Notes: generated by a model not told the origin, from the sequence alone. 24,243 nt of DNA from JOPF133 sp052144935 (GCA_052144935.1 JBKQPR010000017.1:1-24243); one strand, 5' to 3'. Positions 16,163-23,469 are shown, numbered from the stretch's first letter. Translations and numbers: made by a program.

Positions 16163-17278
16163 ATGCCCAAACCCATGCTCTTCCTTCTTCTCGCGCTGGC
16201 TCCGGCCTACGCCGCCACTCCCTGCATCATGGCCACTTCGGCATGCACCGAGTGGGTGACCTTGGGCGGCGGGCCGTCGCGTTCCATGATCTACCGCACT
16301 TATTCCCTGGACGCGCGCAACGAGCAGATCACCCGCGCGCTGGTGATGGTCCACGGCACCAACCGCGACGCCGACAACTACTACCGCAACGCCCTGGCGT
16401 CGGCCTTCCTGGCCAACGCGCTGGAAGACACCGTCGTGATCGCCCCGCGGATTGCCTCCAATGGCGGCGGCTGTCAGGACGTGCTGGCGCCCAACGAGGT
16501 GAGCTACAGTTGCGGCGGCGACAGTTGGCGCTCCGGCGGGACCGCCGCCAACAACGATAAGTTGACTTCCTTCGATTTCATCGACGAAGTGCTGCGCAAA
16601 CTGGCGCGCAAGGAAGCCTTCCCCAACCTGAAGCACATCGTTGTGGCGGGCCATTCGGCCGGCGGCCAGTTCGTCAACCGCTACGAGATGGCCAACCAGG
16701 TCCACGAGAAACTGGGCGTGCCGGTGAGTTACGTGGTGGCCAATCCTTCCAGTTATGCCTATCCGGACAGCACCCGTCCGACGGGAGCGGATTGGCCGGT
16801 CTGGGCCGGCACTCCGGGTTATATTCCCGCGCCCACGGCCGGTGGCGGACGACGCGGCGGGGCGGGCGGCGAGGGGGCTGGGGCTTCCTCTGGGGTGCCC
16901 TCTGGGCCCAGCGCGGTGTTTCGCGCGTTCGGCGATGGCCGCAACTGCACCACCTACGATCAGTGGCCGTACGGTTTCCAGCATCGCAGCGGCTACACCG
17001 CCCGCCTCACCGACGACCAATTGAAGCAGCAGCTTGCCGCGCGCCCCACCACTTACCTGCTGGGCGAAGAGGACGTCCTGCCGCTGGGCGGCTTCGACGG
17101 TTCCTGCCCCGCGATGGCGCAGGGACCCACGCGTCTGGCGCGCGGCTTCGCCTTCAGCAAATTTGTCATCGAGAAACTCGGCGGCCACCCGGAAGTTATC
17201 GTGATCCCCGAATGCGGGCACAATGCGCGCTGCATGTACACCGACGAGAAGGCCTTGCCGATTGTGTTTCCGAAGTAA
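16163..17278 (+). CDS. Secreted alpha/beta hydrolase
   Basis: From the ATG at 16163 the protein has 371 residues with a clear signal peptide (MPKPMLFLLLALAPAYA, cleavage after AYA). An in-frame start at 16151 and a longer frame back to 16067 exist, but they place non-hydrophobic sequence before the signal. The hydrolase fold shows ALVMVHGTNRDADNYY (oxyanion region), GHSAGG with nucleophile Ser165, LLGEEDVLP (acid candidate) and ECGHNARC (His). Many Cys residues in the mature part suggest disulfides outside the cytoplasm. A Gly/Arg/Ser-rich low-complexity insert (GGGRRGGAGGEGAG and on to about residue 250) is coded by a short-repeat tract. The substrate is unknown; esterase or peptidase activity is possible. 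Divergent from the ppx operon. Confidence 0.85.
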   Translation: MPKPMLFLLLALAPAYAATPCIMATSACTEWVTLGGGPSRSMIYRTYSLDARNEQITRALVMVHGTNRDADNYYRNALASAFLANALEDTVVIAPRIASNGGGCQDVLAPNEVSYSCGGDSWRSGGTAANNDKLTSFDFIDEVLRKLARKEAFPNLKHIVVAGHSAGGQFVNRYEMANQVHEKLGVPVSYVVANPSSYAYPDSTRPTGADWPVWAGTPGYIPAPTAGGGRRGGAGGEGAGASSGVPSGPSAVFRAFGDGRNCTTYDQWPYGFQHRSGYTARLTDDQLKQQLAARPTTYLLGEEDVLPLGGFDGSCPAMAQGPTRLARGFAFSKFVIEKLGGHPEVIVIPECGHNARCMYTDEKALPIVFPK

Positions 17279-17536
17279 GGTGGGACAGGCTCCGGCGTTT
17301 TTGGCCGGCATTGGCTTGCCCGTCCGGACCAGCGGGCGCCTGAAGGGCGGCGGCCGGTAGTGCCTGAAAAGTGCGTTGAAAAGAAAAATGCCCCTACCGG
17401 CATCCAATCCGTCCCCACTGGTCCTTCGCCCTCCCCTCAGCGATGGTTTGCCATTACCACACTGCCTCGAATCGAGGCTTGCGCCCGCGGCCTTGGAATC
17501 CACTTGGTGAAACAGCCTATTTCATATCCAGCAATC

Positions 17537-17552
17537 TGTTTCACGTGAAACA
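17537..17552. other. parS centromere site 1
   Basis: TGTTTCACGTGAAACA is a perfect 16-bp palindrome and identical to the consensus bacterial chromosomal parS, the binding site of ParB in chromosome segregation. No parA or parB gene is in the window. Confidence 0.92.
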
Positions 17553-17555
17553 AGT

Positions 17556-17571
17556 TGTTTCACGTGAAACA
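17556..17571. other. parS centromere site 2
   Basis: A second perfect TGTTTCACGTGAAACA, in tandem with the first; centres are 19 bases apart, separated by AGT. The doubling strengthens the reading as real ParB sites. Confidence 0.92.
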
Positions 17572-17881
17572 ACCCGGCGGCCGCGGGCTGCCTTGCCCTG
17601 ACGCGAGGCCCGGCAGGCCTCCCAGCGAGCAGGCCGAGCACCGCGCAAGATCGGCTGCACCACGCACCCGGCCGGAGCCGCCCCCAGCGAATCGACGTTC
17701 GCCCGCGGGCTGCCGAGCGAAAGCGCGAAGGTCGTGTCGCCGTCCGGCCCCGCCTTTCAGCCCAGCTCACAGGGCTAACCTAAGCCCGGCACACTGAAGT
17801 GTTCCCATAATTATCGCAATCTGCCATCAACGCACTTTTCAGATACTACCCGGCGTCCGCTGAAGGCCGGCCGCTCTGTTG

Positions 17882-17887
17882 TACACT
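17882..17887 (+). promoter_or_regulatory. Candidate -10 box of hemH
   Basis: TACACT lies 7 bases before the GTG start of hemH, with no Shine-Dalgarno between them. No -35 hexamer is recognisable. If real, the transcript would be leaderless. Confidence 0.35.
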
Positions 17888-17894
17888 CTGATTT

Positions 17895-18878
17895 GTGAAG
17901 CTGGGGGTCGTGCTGTTTCAACTCGGGGGGCCGGATTCTTTGGAGGCCATCGAACCATTTCTCTATAACCTGTTCTCGGATCCGGATATCATCGACTTTC
18001 CGTTTGCCCGCATCGCCCGGCAGCCGCTGGCGCGGCTGATCGCCTCGCGCCGCGCACGGCATGTGGCGCATCACTATGCCAAGATCGGCGGGAAGAGTCC
18101 GATCCTGGAATTTACGATGCGCCAGGCGGCGGCGCTGGAAGCCGTCCTGGCGCGTGAGTTCGACGCGCGCGTGGCGGTGGCCATGCGCTACTGGCGGCCC
18201 TTCACGGCGGACGCCATCCGGCAATTGCAGGAGCACGCGCCGGAGGAGATGGTGCTGCTGCCGCTCTATCCGCAGTACTCCAAAACCACCACGGGCAGCA
18301 GCCTGAACGAATGGAAGCGGCGGTTCCCGATGAACGGTCACGGCCCGCGGGTTCATGCGATCGAGCATTTTTACCGCGACCCGGCCTATCTACGAGCGGT
18401 GGTGGAATCGATCGGCCGGACGCTGGCCGGGTTCGCGGGGTTTGCAGACGCCGGCGACGTGGACATGGTCTTCAGCGCGCACAGCGTTCCGATGGCGGTG
18501 GTGGAGCGCGGCGACCCGTACCAGCGGCACATCGAGGAAACCGTGGAGCTGGTCTGGCGGATGGGCGGATGGCCGGGGCGGCGCCACCTGTGTTATCAGA
18601 GCAAGGTGGGAGCTTCGCGATGGCTGCGGCCGTCGATGCATGAGACCATCCGGCGCCTCGGGGCGGAAGGGCGGCGGCACGTGCTGGTGGCGCCCATTTC
18701 GTTCGTTTCGGACCACGTCGAGACGCTGCATGAAATCGAAATCGAGCACCGCGAGCAGGCGCGCGCCCTGGGGATCGAGGATTTCCGCATGGTGCCCGGA
18801 TTGAACGATTCACCTGCGTTTATCGAAGCCCTGGCGGGGCTGGTGCGGGCCTCGGTGAGGCAGACGGCTTTGAGCTGA
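17895..18878 (+). CDS. hemH: Ferrochelatase
   Basis: 327 residues, the usual bacterial length. It inserts Fe(II) (or in some lineages acts on coproporphyrin III) in the late step of haem synthesis. Motifs include VLFQLGGPDSLEAIEPFLYN at the N-terminus, YAKIGGKSPI, VLLPLYPQYS, the catalytic His196 in FSAHSVP, YQSKVGASRWLRP and SDHVETLHEIEIE with the conserved Glu276. No transmembrane tail is present. The start is a GTG; the first residues (MKLGVVLFQLGGP) align with the family, so the start is sound despite lacking a ribosome binding site. The sequence does not decide between proto- and coproporphyrin as substrate. The gene begins 44 bases after the inverted-repeat block that holds the parS pair. 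Confidence 0.95.
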   Translation: MKLGVVLFQLGGPDSLEAIEPFLYNLFSDPDIIDFPFARIARQPLARLIASRRARHVAHHYAKIGGKSPILEFTMRQAAALEAVLAREFDARVAVAMRYWRPFTADAIRQLQEHAPEEMVLLPLYPQYSKTTTGSSLNEWKRRFPMNGHGPRVHAIEHFYRDPAYLRAVVESIGRTLAGFAGFADAGDVDMVFSAHSVPMAVVERGDPYQRHIEETVELVWRMGGWPGRRHLCYQSKVGASRWLRPSMHETIRRLGAEGRRHVLVAPISFVSDHVETLHEIEIEHREQARALGIEDFRMVPGLNDSPAFIEALAGLVRASVRQTALS

Positions 18879-18998
18879 ACCGCACAGACCTCGGCCGGAG
18901 CGGGGCGCGAAGATGGAAGCAGGAGGGCACATGAGCCCGCATCGGAGTTTCGCGCGGATTCCGCTGCAGGTGGGCAGCGAGCTGCGCATCCGCAACAA

Positions 18999-19151
18999 CG
19001 GCGAATTGAGCCTGAGCAACCCAACGTCGAGGGCGCGCCGGCGCAGGATGCGGCGGACGCCATTGTGGACTACCGCTTCGATCCGGCGACCGGCGAGCAC
19101 GTCCTGCGGCTGGTGCGGCCGCTGGCGGCGCATCCGCGCCGGCGGGGGTAG
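18999..19151 (+). pseudogene. Short unrecognised C-terminal fragment
   Basis: A plus-strand frame ending in TAG at 19149-19151 reads EPEQPNVEGAPAQDAADAIV, then DYRFDPATGEHVLRLVRPLA. It has the look of a real protein end (amphipathic beta pattern, possibly FlaG-like), but no start is visible. A different frame upstream (from 18913) has a better start with AGGAGG nearby, suggesting a frameshift between the two. Family not identified. The rest of the 18879-19231 gap holds nothing I can support. Confidence 0.27.
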
Positions 19152-19231
19152 TTGGAAGCTTCCCGCGATCGGCCATCGGCGAGCGGCCCCGCCGTTCAGC
19201 CGCGCCGGTGTGGCTCACCGCCTGACCGCTC

Positions 19232-19735
19232 TCACGCGCTCAGGTGCTTGCGCAGCGGCTCCCATTAATGGCTTTGCCGGCCTTCACTCAGGTCCTTCCA
19301 TTTGTCCTCGGTAAACCCCGGCGCGCGCGCCTCGTGATCGAAGACGATGCGCGTTCCGGAGCCGCGCGCCACCAGCTCAAACCGGACGATCGAGTACACG
19401 CCGGCGGGCCAAGAAGCGGGGCGCCACGCCTGCACGATCCTTTGGTTTGGCGCCAGTTCTGGCACCAGTTCCACGTTGCGGCCTTCGACGAGGCCGCCGA
19501 AAAGCTTGAATGCCTCGCCGGCCGCGGTTGGATCTCGGCCGGGGAGTGGGTGAAGGCGCTGAATTGTCTGGCGTCGAGCAGGATTTCATAGATGCGCGCC
19601 GGCGCAGCGCGGAGGTCGACTTCCTGGTGGATGGTCGTGCCGGGCTTGTCGCTCTGGGCATGCGCCTAGGCGACCCGAGACCGCCGGCCATCAGGCTCAT
19701 CAGCCGCCGGGTAATTCTGAGACGCGGCCCATGCC
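19232..19735 (-). pseudogene. SRPBCC (AHSA1-like) domain protein, multiply disrupted
   Basis: Minus-strand pieces in three frames reconstruct one SRPBCC-fold protein. They are RRLMSLMAGGLG (remnant of an export signal), TTIHQEVDLRAAPARIYEIL, LDARQFSAFTHSPAEI, then AGEAFKLFGGLVEGRNVELV, NQRIVQAWRPASWPAGVYSI, VRFELVARGSGTRIVFDHEA, EDKWKDLSEGRQSH and finally WEPLRKHLSA. Lesions are a frame change near 19665, a missing base at 19529-19530 and an in-frame TAA at 19265-19267 ten codons before the natural TGA (19232-19234). The family binds hydrophobic ligands or acts as Hsp90-cochaperone-like domains. It lies directly after secD on the same strand. Confidence 0.8.
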
Positions 19736-21094
19736 CTATCCCGCCGGCCATCGCGCCATCCCGATGCTCAATTGCGCCGCGGCGCCTCCCCTGGACCATG
19801 CCCGCCTCGACAATTCCCAATCGAAGGCCACCCGCGAAACGAATACGGACGTGAACAGGTTGGTCACCAGGCCGATCACCAGGGTGGCGGCGAAGCCCTT
19901 CACCGCGGGAGTCCCGAAGAAGAACAGGAAAGCGCAGGAGACCACCGTGGTCACATGCGTATCCACCAGGGTGGCGAAGGCCTTCGAGAAGCCGGCCGCC
20001 AGCGCCGCGGCGGCGGACTTGCCCGCGCGCAGCTCCTCGCGAATGCGCTCGAAGATCAGCACATTGCTGTCGAGCGCCATCCCGATGGTGAGGACCGCGC
20101 CGGCGATTCCCGGCAGCGTCAGCACCGCCCCAAAGCACGCCAGCGCCGCGACCAGCAGCACGCCGTTCAGGAGCAGCGCGAGCGTGGCGTTGGCGCCCGC
20201 CCAGCGATAATAAAACAGCATCGCCGCGACCACCGCCGCCAGGCCGGCCGCGCCCGCCGCGATTCCGTGACGGATGGAATCGGCGCCGAGCGAGGCCTCT
20301 ACGGTCCTTTCCTGTACCACTTCGATGGCCGCGGGAAGCGCGCCGGAGCGCAGGTTGACCGCCAGGTCCTCCGCCTCCTCGCGATTGCGCGCGCCTTGAA
20401 TCTGGCCCGCGTCGCGAATGACGTCCTCAATCACCGGGACACTCAGGATCTCCCGATCGAGCACGATCGCCGAACGCCGCCCGATATGGGCTCGCGTGTA
20501 CTGTTCGAAGCGCGCGGCGGCGTCCTGGCTCAGCGTAAACGTGGTGACCGGCTGCTCCATCATGCCGGCCGCCACGCGGGCGTCGCGCAGGTCGGTGCCT
20601 CGGATGATGGGCCGGCCACTTACTAGGTACCAGGCCCTCTGCCCGTGCGCCTCCGGGCGCGTGGGAAGCAGCTTGAGGTTGTAAGGCAGAATACCCCCGT
20701 GCTGCGCCATAGCCTCCGCCTGGCTGGCATAGGGGCCGTCCTCCACGGAATACCATTCCAGCACCGCGCGGCTCTGCAGCAGGTTCTTCAGACGCCCGGG
20801 GTCGCTGACGCCGGGAAGCTGCACCAGCAGTTCGTTCCCGCGGCTTCCATACGGCTGGACGAGCGCCTCGGAAAGCCCGTAGGCGTTGATGCGGCGCTCC
20901 AGAATCTGGCGCGTCTGCTCGACTACGCCGCGCCTTTCAGTGGCGGATGCGTCTTCGACCTTCACGCGCAGGATCAGGCCGGCGCCGCCTTGCAGGTCGA
21001 GCCCAAGCTGCAAGGGCGCGTGGACGATGGCAAAGGCGCTGGCCAGCACGATGGCGGCAATCAGCACGGTCTTGCGGATGAGCGTCCGGTTCAT
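19736..21094 (-). CDS. secD: Protein translocase subunit SecD
   Basis: 452 residues. SecD is an RND-fold membrane subunit that uses proton-motive force to help pull proteins through SecYEG. Visible are the N-terminal helix (about 8-26), LGLDLQGGAGL at residues 30-40, a periplasmic domain including INAYGLSEALVQPYG and LVQLPGVSD, then the helical bundle with the signature GMALDSNVLIFERIREEL and SKAFATLVDTHVTTVVSCAF. It is shorter than E. coli SecD (about 615) but in range for compact forms. The ATG at 21092-21094 overlaps the secF stop as ATGA, and GGAGGT lies 6 bases upstream, so this start is well supported; the reading frame runs further 5' but only as a shadow of secF. The order secF then secD is the reverse of the common arrangement. 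Confidence 0.95.
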   Translation of the reverse strand: MNRTLIRKTVLIAAIVLASAFAIVHAPLQLGLDLQGGAGLILRVKVEDASATERRGVVEQTRQILERRINAYGLSEALVQPYGSRGNELLVQLPGVSDPGRLKNLLQSRAVLEWYSVEDGPYASQAEAMAQHGGILPYNLKLLPTRPEAHGQRAWYLVSGRPIIRGTDLRDARVAAGMMEQPVTTFTLSQDAAARFEQYTRAHIGRRSAIVLDREILSVPVIEDVIRDAGQIQGARNREEAEDLAVNLRSGALPAAIEVVQERTVEASLGADSIRHGIAAGAAGLAAVVAAMLFYYRWAGANATLALLLNGVLLVAALACFGAVLTLPGIAGAVLTIGMALDSNVLIFERIREELRAGKSAAAALAAGFSKAFATLVDTHVTTVVSCAFLFFFGTPAVKGFAATLVIGLVTNLFTSVFVSRVAFDWELSRRAWSRGGAAAQLSIGMARWPAG

Positions 21095-22095
21095 CGCACA
21101 CCTCCGGTCGGCCGTCCCATCGGCGCCCCGGCGGATGCCCTGGCGGATAAAGATACGCGCGGGGCGGCGAATGCGGCGCGCCGCTCCTCCCAGGCCAGCA
21201 GAATCGGGCTGGCGATGAAAATCGAGGAGAAAGTGCCCACCACAATCCCGATCGCCAGCGCGAGCGAGAATCCGTGCAGCACCGGGCCGCCAAAGAGCAA
21301 CAGAGAAAGGGCTGTGAGCAAGGTCAGCCCGGAAGTGAGAACCGTGCGGCTGAGGGTCTGATTGATGCTGCGGTTGATGGTTTCGGCCAGAGGCTCGCGC
21401 CGGCCCATGCGGCGGTTTTCCCGGATGCGATCGAACACCACGATGGTGTCGTTCATGGAATAACCGATCAGCGTGAGCAGGGCCGCCACCACGGTAAGCG
21501 AGATCTCCCGATCGAGCAGCGAGAACAGGCCGATGGTGATGAAGGCGTCGTGTACCATGGCCACCACCGCCGCCACGCCGTACACCAGGCGGAAGCGCCA
21601 TCCCAGGTACAGGAGCATGCCGGCCGAAGCGCCCGCCGTCGCCAGGAGCGCCTGCCGCCGCAGGTCCGCGCCGATCTGCGGGCCGATCGCTTCGAAGCTG
21701 CGAATCGAATATTGGGCACCCACCGTGGACAGGGCTTGTTCGAGCGTCTGCCGCAGTGCCGTCAGGTCCCCTTCGGCCGGGAGCTGCACCGAGATGAGGA
21801 CTTCGTTGGAACCCGAGCCGGAGCCGGAACCCGAGCCGGAACCGGTCAGATCGTGCGCCGCCACCACCGAGACGCCGCTCAGCCGCGACGCGACGGCCGC
21901 CCGAATGCGCGCAATCGGCGGCGGGCCCTCCCAGCCGGCCTCCATCACGGCGCCGCCCAGGAAGTCGATTCCATACCGCGGACCGCCCTTTGCGATGAGA
22001 CTGGCGAGTCCGGCAAGCGTGAGAATCAACGATGGCAGGATGAACCACCATTTCCTGCCAAGGAAATCGAAACGCGTATCTTTAAATAGTTCCAT
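21091..22095 (-). CDS. secF: Protein translocase subunit SecF
   Basis: 334 residues from the ATG at 22095, chosen because GGAGAA lies about 9 bases upstream and the protein then begins MELFKDTRFDFLGRKWWF as SecF does; a longer frame to 22164 lacks such support. A transmembrane helix lies at about 20-38, followed by GIDFLGGAVME, a periplasmic domain, and five more helices with the SecF signature GYSMNDTIVVFDRIRENRR and the motif SRTVLTSGLTLLTALSLLLF. SecF partners SecD in the SecDF complex. The periplasmic domain has a Gly-Ser run of six dipeptides (about residues 84-96) coded by a hexanucleotide repeat. The gene heads the minus-strand secF-secD operon. Confidence 0.95.
   Translation of the reverse strand: MELFKDTRFDFLGRKWWFILPSLILTLAGLASLIAKGGPRYGIDFLGGAVMEAGWEGPPPIARIRAAVASRLSGVSVVAAHDLTGSGSGSGSGSGSNEVLISVQLPAEGDLTALRQTLEQALSTVGAQYSIRSFEAIGPQIGADLRRQALLATAGASAGMLLYLGWRFRLVYGVAAVVAMVHDAFITIGLFSLLDREISLTVVAALLTLIGYSMNDTIVVFDRIRENRRMGRREPLAETINRSINQTLSRTVLTSGLTLLTALSLLLFGGPVLHGFSLALAIGIVVGTFSSIFIASPILLAWEERRAAFAAPRVSLSARASAGAPMGRPTGGVR
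21808..21845. repeat. Hexanucleotide microsatellite inside secF
   Basis: Alternating units GAGCCG and GAACCC/GAACCG (plus strand) over 38 bases code for (Gly-Ser)6 in the periplasmic domain of SecF. The unit is a multiple of three, so copy number can change without a frameshift. Confidence 0.85.
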
Positions 22096-22151
22096 ATGAG
22101 AGCTTCTCCAATAGCAAATTTTCAGTTGACTCTTGTGCCATCCTGGAAATA

Positions 22152-22239
22152 GAAACCGGCACAACTTGTGCCGTCCAAAAACAAGTCACTTGTTTTCAGT
22201 GGCTTGTAATCACCGATTCGGCACATATCTGCCGGTTTC
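22152..22239. repeat. Nested palindromes upstream of secF
   Basis: Outer arms GAAACCGGCA (22152-22161) and TGCCGGTTTC (22230-22239) are perfectly complementary. Inside lie CGGCACAACTTGTGCCG (22157-22173, partly overlapping the left arm) and AAAACAAGTCACTTGTTTT (22178-22196), each a perfect dyad about one base. A further TTGTGCC stands at 22133-22139. The cluster begins 57 bases upstream of the secF start. It may be an operator set, an RNA leader with alternative folds, or a terminator of an upstream unit. Most of 22240-22327 shows nothing else. Confidence 0.65.
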
Positions 22240-22327
22240 CGGACAGCGATGTGATTGTGCGTCAAAATCCGCGCGGGCCCGGAGAGCCAGCGCCGCGGGT
22301 TATGCACACACCGATATGGGGAACAAC

Positions 22328-22704
22328 TTAGGAGAAGCTCGGCGGAGGACGGCGATGAAGGGGGCCGTAGGATCGCGCTGCGGAACCGGCGTCCTGTCTC
22401 CCGCCACCCCCGGCGCGAACGGCCTGGAGCGCGAGCGATAGACTGGCCGGCCGCACAGCGTGCCCGCACCAGTCGAAGTGCGATTGCAGGAGCTTGGCGA
22501 CCGGGGCCGATTCGACCGATGCCCTGGGAGCAGCCGGCGCGGACATTCCGGCGGCGGATCCCACGGCGAGGCCCGGATGGCAGGCGAAGGCCAGTACGAC
22601 GGCGAGCGCAACGCTACCGGCTAGTGCCCACAGGTGACTGGTCCGCCAACGCATCCAAGACGAGCTTAGCAGAAAAGCACACCCACGGATGCTGGCAGCG
22701 TTCA
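22328..22704 (-). CDS. Hypothetical protein with a membrane or signal segment
   Basis: From the ATG at 22704 the frame gives 125 residues. It has an initial MNAASIRGCAFLLSSSW, a second possible start MRWRTSHLW at 22654 followed by a hydrophobic run (ALAGSVALAVVLAFACHPGL), and a Pro/Ala/Arg-rich tail. A lipoprotein-like AFAC could be a lipidation site, but the tail has no family character. GAAAG before 22704 is a weak ribosome binding site. It follows directly on a permease tail remnant, so it may be chance or remnant sequence. No function is suggested. Confidence 0.35.
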
Positions 22705-22712
22705 TTCGTCTT

Positions 22713-22806
22713 TCATTCGTCGCGCAGGGCAACCATCGGATCGAGGTGCGAGGCGCGCCGGGTCGGCAGCAGGCTTCCAATTCGGGGCTGCCGCCAGCGC
22801 GATGGC
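22713..22806 (-). pseudogene. C-terminal tail of a MacB/ADOP-type ABC transporter permease
   Basis: The minus-strand reading LLPTRRASHLDPMVALRDE followed by TGA (22713-22715) matches the strongly conserved end of FtsX/MacB-like permeases, P-x-R-R-A-S-x-x-D-P-M-x-A-L-R-x-E. Upstream the helix sequence (ALAAA) is in another frame, so only about 30 codons remain and the frame is broken. The full genes encode about 800 residues in Acidobacteriota. Confidence 0.65.
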
Positions 22807-22915
22807 GGCACTCCGCCGCGCCGGTCATGACCCATTTTGTCAACGCAGTACGCTTACCCTCATGAGAACGCCCGGAGCCGCTCCACCGGACCGGGCTTGG
22901 AGAGGAGAAGACAAA

Positions 22916-23392
22916 GTGAAACAACGCTATACGATAATCTTGTTCCTGGCATTGCTGGGAACGGTAGCTCGTGCGGATGACGGCGTCCTGACGAAAGCTA
23001 CGCTGTTTACGCATACCAACGACGAGGATAAAGATTGGAACACCTGCATCCTCGTCGAAGTCAAGACGCCCGACGGGGACTTGATTGCCCACGCCTACAA
23101 CGCTGATTGCAGTAACGCTGACGGATCACAATACAAGGATGGTTCCGATCATCAGTTCGACCTGGCGATCGACTCGCCGGGCCTCGCACGCAACTTCGCT
23201 AAAGGTTTTAAGGTCCATATGTGGCAGGAAACGCATGGCGGGGCTGGCCACGATACGTGGCGGTTCAACGTGCACGTCATCCTGTTCTTCTCTGGAGGCG
23301 CGCCGAATTTGACCGGTTCCCGTGATGGCATTGAGCTGAAGTCGAACGGGACCGGCGACCGGCCTTCCACAGACTTCAGCAATGCCCAATAG
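22916..23392 (+). CDS. Small secreted protein, family not recognised (PLAT/C2-like beta pattern)
   Basis: From the GTG at 22916 the protein has 158 residues. GAGGAG lies about 8 bases upstream, and a signal peptide follows at once (VKQRYTIILFLALLGTVARA, cleavage near ARADD). The mature part is acidic and beta-rich: KATLFTHTNDEDKDWNTCIL, VEVKTPDGDLIAHAYNADCS, DGSDHQFDLAIDSPGLARNF, FKVHMWQETHGGAGHDTWRF and NVHVILFF. The T-H-T-x-D-E-D-K-D start and the G-G-A-G-H-D-T-W block recall PLAT/lipoxygenase-type beta-sandwich domains, but I cannot assign it. Two Cys in the mature chain could pair. An earlier in-frame start at 22802 is disfavoured because it puts hydrophilic sequence before the signal. 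Confidence 0.78.
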   Translation: MKQRYTIILFLALLGTVARADDGVLTKATLFTHTNDEDKDWNTCILVEVKTPDGDLIAHAYNADCSNADGSQYKDGSDHQFDLAIDSPGLARNFAKGFKVHMWQETHGGAGHDTWRFNVHVILFFSGGAPNLTGSRDGIELKSNGTGDRPSTDFSNAQ

Positions 23393-23417
23393 AGCACCAA
23401 CGGCATAAGCCACAGGA

Positions 23418-23469
23418 GCGGCGAGAGAGGCTCCACCAAGGTATCCGCCTCCGGACCGCCTCTCGCCGC
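23418..23469 (+). terminator. Inverted repeat after the small secreted protein gene
   Basis: GCGGCGAGAGAGGC (23418-23431) pairs with GCCTCTCGCCGC (23458-23469) except for a two-base bulge, 25 bases after the stop. The 26-base loop is large and no T tract follows, so terminator function is uncertain. Confidence 0.35.

Larger units (their letters stand above)
17356..17850. repeat. 495-bp block bounded by 24-bp imperfect inverted repeats
   Basis: The left end 17356-17379 (GGTAGTGCCTGAAAAGTG and 6 more bases) is repeated in inverted form at 17827-17850 with 22 of 24 matches; the differences are two adjacent bases. The ends resemble insertion-sequence termini, but no transposase frame lies inside. 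No clear target duplication is seen. The block contains two parS sites and otherwise no supported gene. It could be a non-autonomous element, an IS remnant, or two independent copies of a short repeat. Confidence 0.6.

Noticed and set aside
14840..17503. Very long minus-strand open frame (887 codons)
   Set aside because: It runs antisense to the secreted hydrolase and out of frame over the ppx gene; composition is the Arg/Gly/Ala-rich type of GC-rich shadow frames and shows no family motif.
21094..22051. 5' extension of the secD reading frame
   Set aside because: It is the out-of-frame reading of secF. The ATG at 21092-21094 has a GGAGGT site and aligns with the SecD N-terminus.
22300..22308. 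TTATGCACA, matching a DnaA box
   Set aside because: A single copy with no cluster, no AT-rich unwinding region and no dnaA or dnaN nearby; expected by chance and not evidence of oriC despite the parS pair 4.7 kb away.
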